Source: Galbula dea
Taxonomy: Eukaryota; Chordata; Aves; Piciformes; Galbulidae
Length of the DNA stretch: 64,000 nucleotides
Direction: 5' to 3'
Assembly: GCA_013399015.1 (NCBI GenBank)
Contig: VWZX01001929.1
Span: 186,001-250,000 of the forward strand
Shown: positions 62,401 to 64,000 of the stretch, in pieces
Layout of the letters: each line of letters starts with the position of its first letter
Numbering within the stretch: position 1 is the first letter of the stretch
Made by a program: the position numbers and the translations under genes
The notes under the pieces: model-generated
What the model saw: only the letters and a program-made list of their open reading frames with translations
The model's database searches: none
Told to the model about the DNA's origin: nothing

Positions 62401-64000
62401 GTGAATCCCTAGGAAAATACATAGCAGTAATAAAAACTTAGCACTTCTGTTTGTAACAGCAATGAACTGGAAGAGCTCAAATGAGGCAGAGAATAATGTA
62501 AACCTTCAAGTTTTCAAACTGAAGATGAGTTTTCAGAATATCATGACCAAACACTGCTGTCTAAGGAGCTGGGGTGTGGATGGAGGGGTGGGCAGGAGGT
62601 GCAGTCAAGGGAAATCAAGCAAGGAGGCAGAGGCAGACAACAGCAGCATTGGGAGGTAAGCGATGGCGATGGTGAGATGTGAAACAGGAGCTGCTGCTGT
62701 GGTTCATGGGCAGAGAAGCTAGAAATTTGGAGATGTTTTCCACAAATAAATGCCACAGGACTTTCCTTAGGCTGTACTTTTAATAACTGTTAGATCCTAG
62801 CTGTTGCCTGTTCACCAAGAGGTGCAGAATTAACACCTTGGAAAGCAAGTCCTGCAGCCTTGCAGGCAGAGACACAAGCTCACACACACTTCAGGTCTTT
62901 AGATCCTCTTTGCTTGCCACCTCAGGCCATGGGAAAAGTTTTCTACACAAGACATCTGCAGAACAGAGAACTGCAGGACTATGATCCATTCTCTCTTTAC
63001 ACAAACCAAATCTGTTTGTTACAGCACAAGGAGAATGTTTGGGGGTTTTCTTCCTCCCCAATAAAGAAAAAAATGCACAACCAGATAATAAGAAGAAGAA
63101 TTCTCATCTCCTTATTGAGCAAACAGCACACCACTACACATCAAAGTCTCATCTGCTCAACAATATGAGAGACATATGGGCATTAGACATCCTGGTAAGT
63201 AAATTGCAGACCTGTATTATTGTGGCTTGCTTGCTGCTACAGTTTGCTTCCTCCTTATGGTAAATTATCTGAGGTAAGGACAGAAATTGCCACAGTATTT
63301 ACTCTTTCTTCACTTAAACCAGACCTTTGAGTCTTTACTGACTGACATTTTATAGCTTACAAAGCAATCTGCCTTTCTTGTCTGGTACTCTTCTACCCAA
63401 CATAATGCCAAACAGCTGACTATCTGCTTTCTAAAAATGGACTGTGCTGCAAACAGCATCCTGACAATTTAATAATTTGTCAAAGTAGTCCAACCAGTTA
63501 TTATGAAGTACATATCATAGAGTTCAGAGGTAAAGGGCATCTACTTACTCACAAAGCAAAGTGCATCTGCTGACACTAAAAAGCAGACAATTAAAAAAAA
63601 AACAATAAAAAACCACCAACAACTCTGAGACATTCTCTGACAGACTTGAATTCAACATCCAAATTCCACTACCCATAAGAGCAGTTGCAGATCCCAAGAA
63701 TGCTATTTCTCTTCCCACTTGTACCTTGCTCACAATCACTATCTTTTCTCTGTATATGACATTGCTCCATCCAGAGTAGAAAAGAGTTTAGATTATCTTG
63801 TTTCACATCTCAGGCAGGAGATAACAAGGGTCCAGCCCAGGATTTTAACATTGAAATAGTATTTTAGATTTATTTTTTTATATCGTGAGGAATTTGCCTC
63901 AGGTAACACTAAGTTCTCTCTGCTTTTATAACAGAAGAAGAAAAGAGAAGCTAATGTTTAAAGCATGGGCATTGATATGCTCAGATGCTAATTCTGGGAG

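Larger units (their letters stand above)
58186..64000 (-). other. VPS41: VPS41 intron, 3' part (at least 5.8 kb)
   Basis: The preceding VPS41 exon, which should end in GGKK, was looked for and not found, so this is intron up to the window edge. It contains CR1 copies at 58840-59036 and 59232-59484 and a CpG-rich pocket at 59769-59837. The remaining sequence is unique and AT-rich. Confidence 0.8.

Noticed and set aside
58186..64000. The VPS41 exon before residue 151
   Set aside because: Searched by eye for the reverse complement of a segment ending QFVTGGKK; no match with splice sites was found.
1..64000. CRISPR arrays, bacterial operons, tRNA or rRNA genes, LTR retroelements
   Set aside because: No regularly spaced repeats, cloverleaf-like sequences, LTR pairs or operon-like coding were seen; the repeats present are CR1 LINE fragments and short low-complexity tracts.

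Overview
This window is nuclear DNA from a bird. It is AT-rich, intron-rich and scattered with about twenty CR1 LINE fragments. Most CR1 copies end in the typical tail seen in sense as ATTCTGTGATTCTATG and in antisense as CATAGAATCACAGAAT. I saw no bacterial gene layout, no CRISPR array, no tRNA or rRNA, and no LTR element. The species cannot be fixed from this sequence alone.

The one protein-coding gene I can support is VPS41, on the minus strand. VPS41 is a subunit of the HOPS tethering complex, which acts in late-endosome and lysosome fusion. I could place 22 consecutive coding exons between 58185 and 11471. Each has GT and AG splice dinucleotides and every splice phase joins. Together they give 2115 bases, that is 704 codons plus a stop. 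They match human VPS41 from about residue 151 to its last residue, 854, with no net length change. The first 150 or so codons and the promoter must lie to the right of base 64000. In protein order the exons encode the second half of the WD40-type beta-propeller (58-41 kb), the alpha-solenoid with the clathrin heavy-chain repeat (about 41-20 kb), and the C-terminal RING-type zinc-binding domain (15.6-11.5 kb).

Layout: 1-10 kb is intergenic DNA downstream of VPS41 and holds one old CR1 copy (4.28-4.91 kb) and no recognisable gene. About 10-11.47 kb is the likely VPS41 3' UTR, with several candidate poly(A) signals. From 11.47 to 58.19 kb VPS41 exons alternate with introns that carry CR1 copies in both orientations. 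From 58.19 to 64 kb is the 3' part of a further VPS41 intron, with two CR1 copies and no exon.

The most interesting structure beyond the gene is how CR1 copies are arranged around exons. One 93-base inverted CR1 pair (about 95% identical by eye) encloses a single 100-base exon. A second, longer inverted pair of one CR1 subfamily encloses three exons whose joined length is 333 bases, a multiple of three. Such pairs could favour pre-mRNA pairing, RNA editing, exon skipping or circular RNA. Other points are an in-frame tandem splice acceptor in the RING domain, a perfect 24-base palindrome, a CR1 reverse-transcriptase fragment that keeps its FADD motif, a CR1 copy with a 192-codon open frame, and a possible poison exon. 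I found no convincing new multi-gene system.
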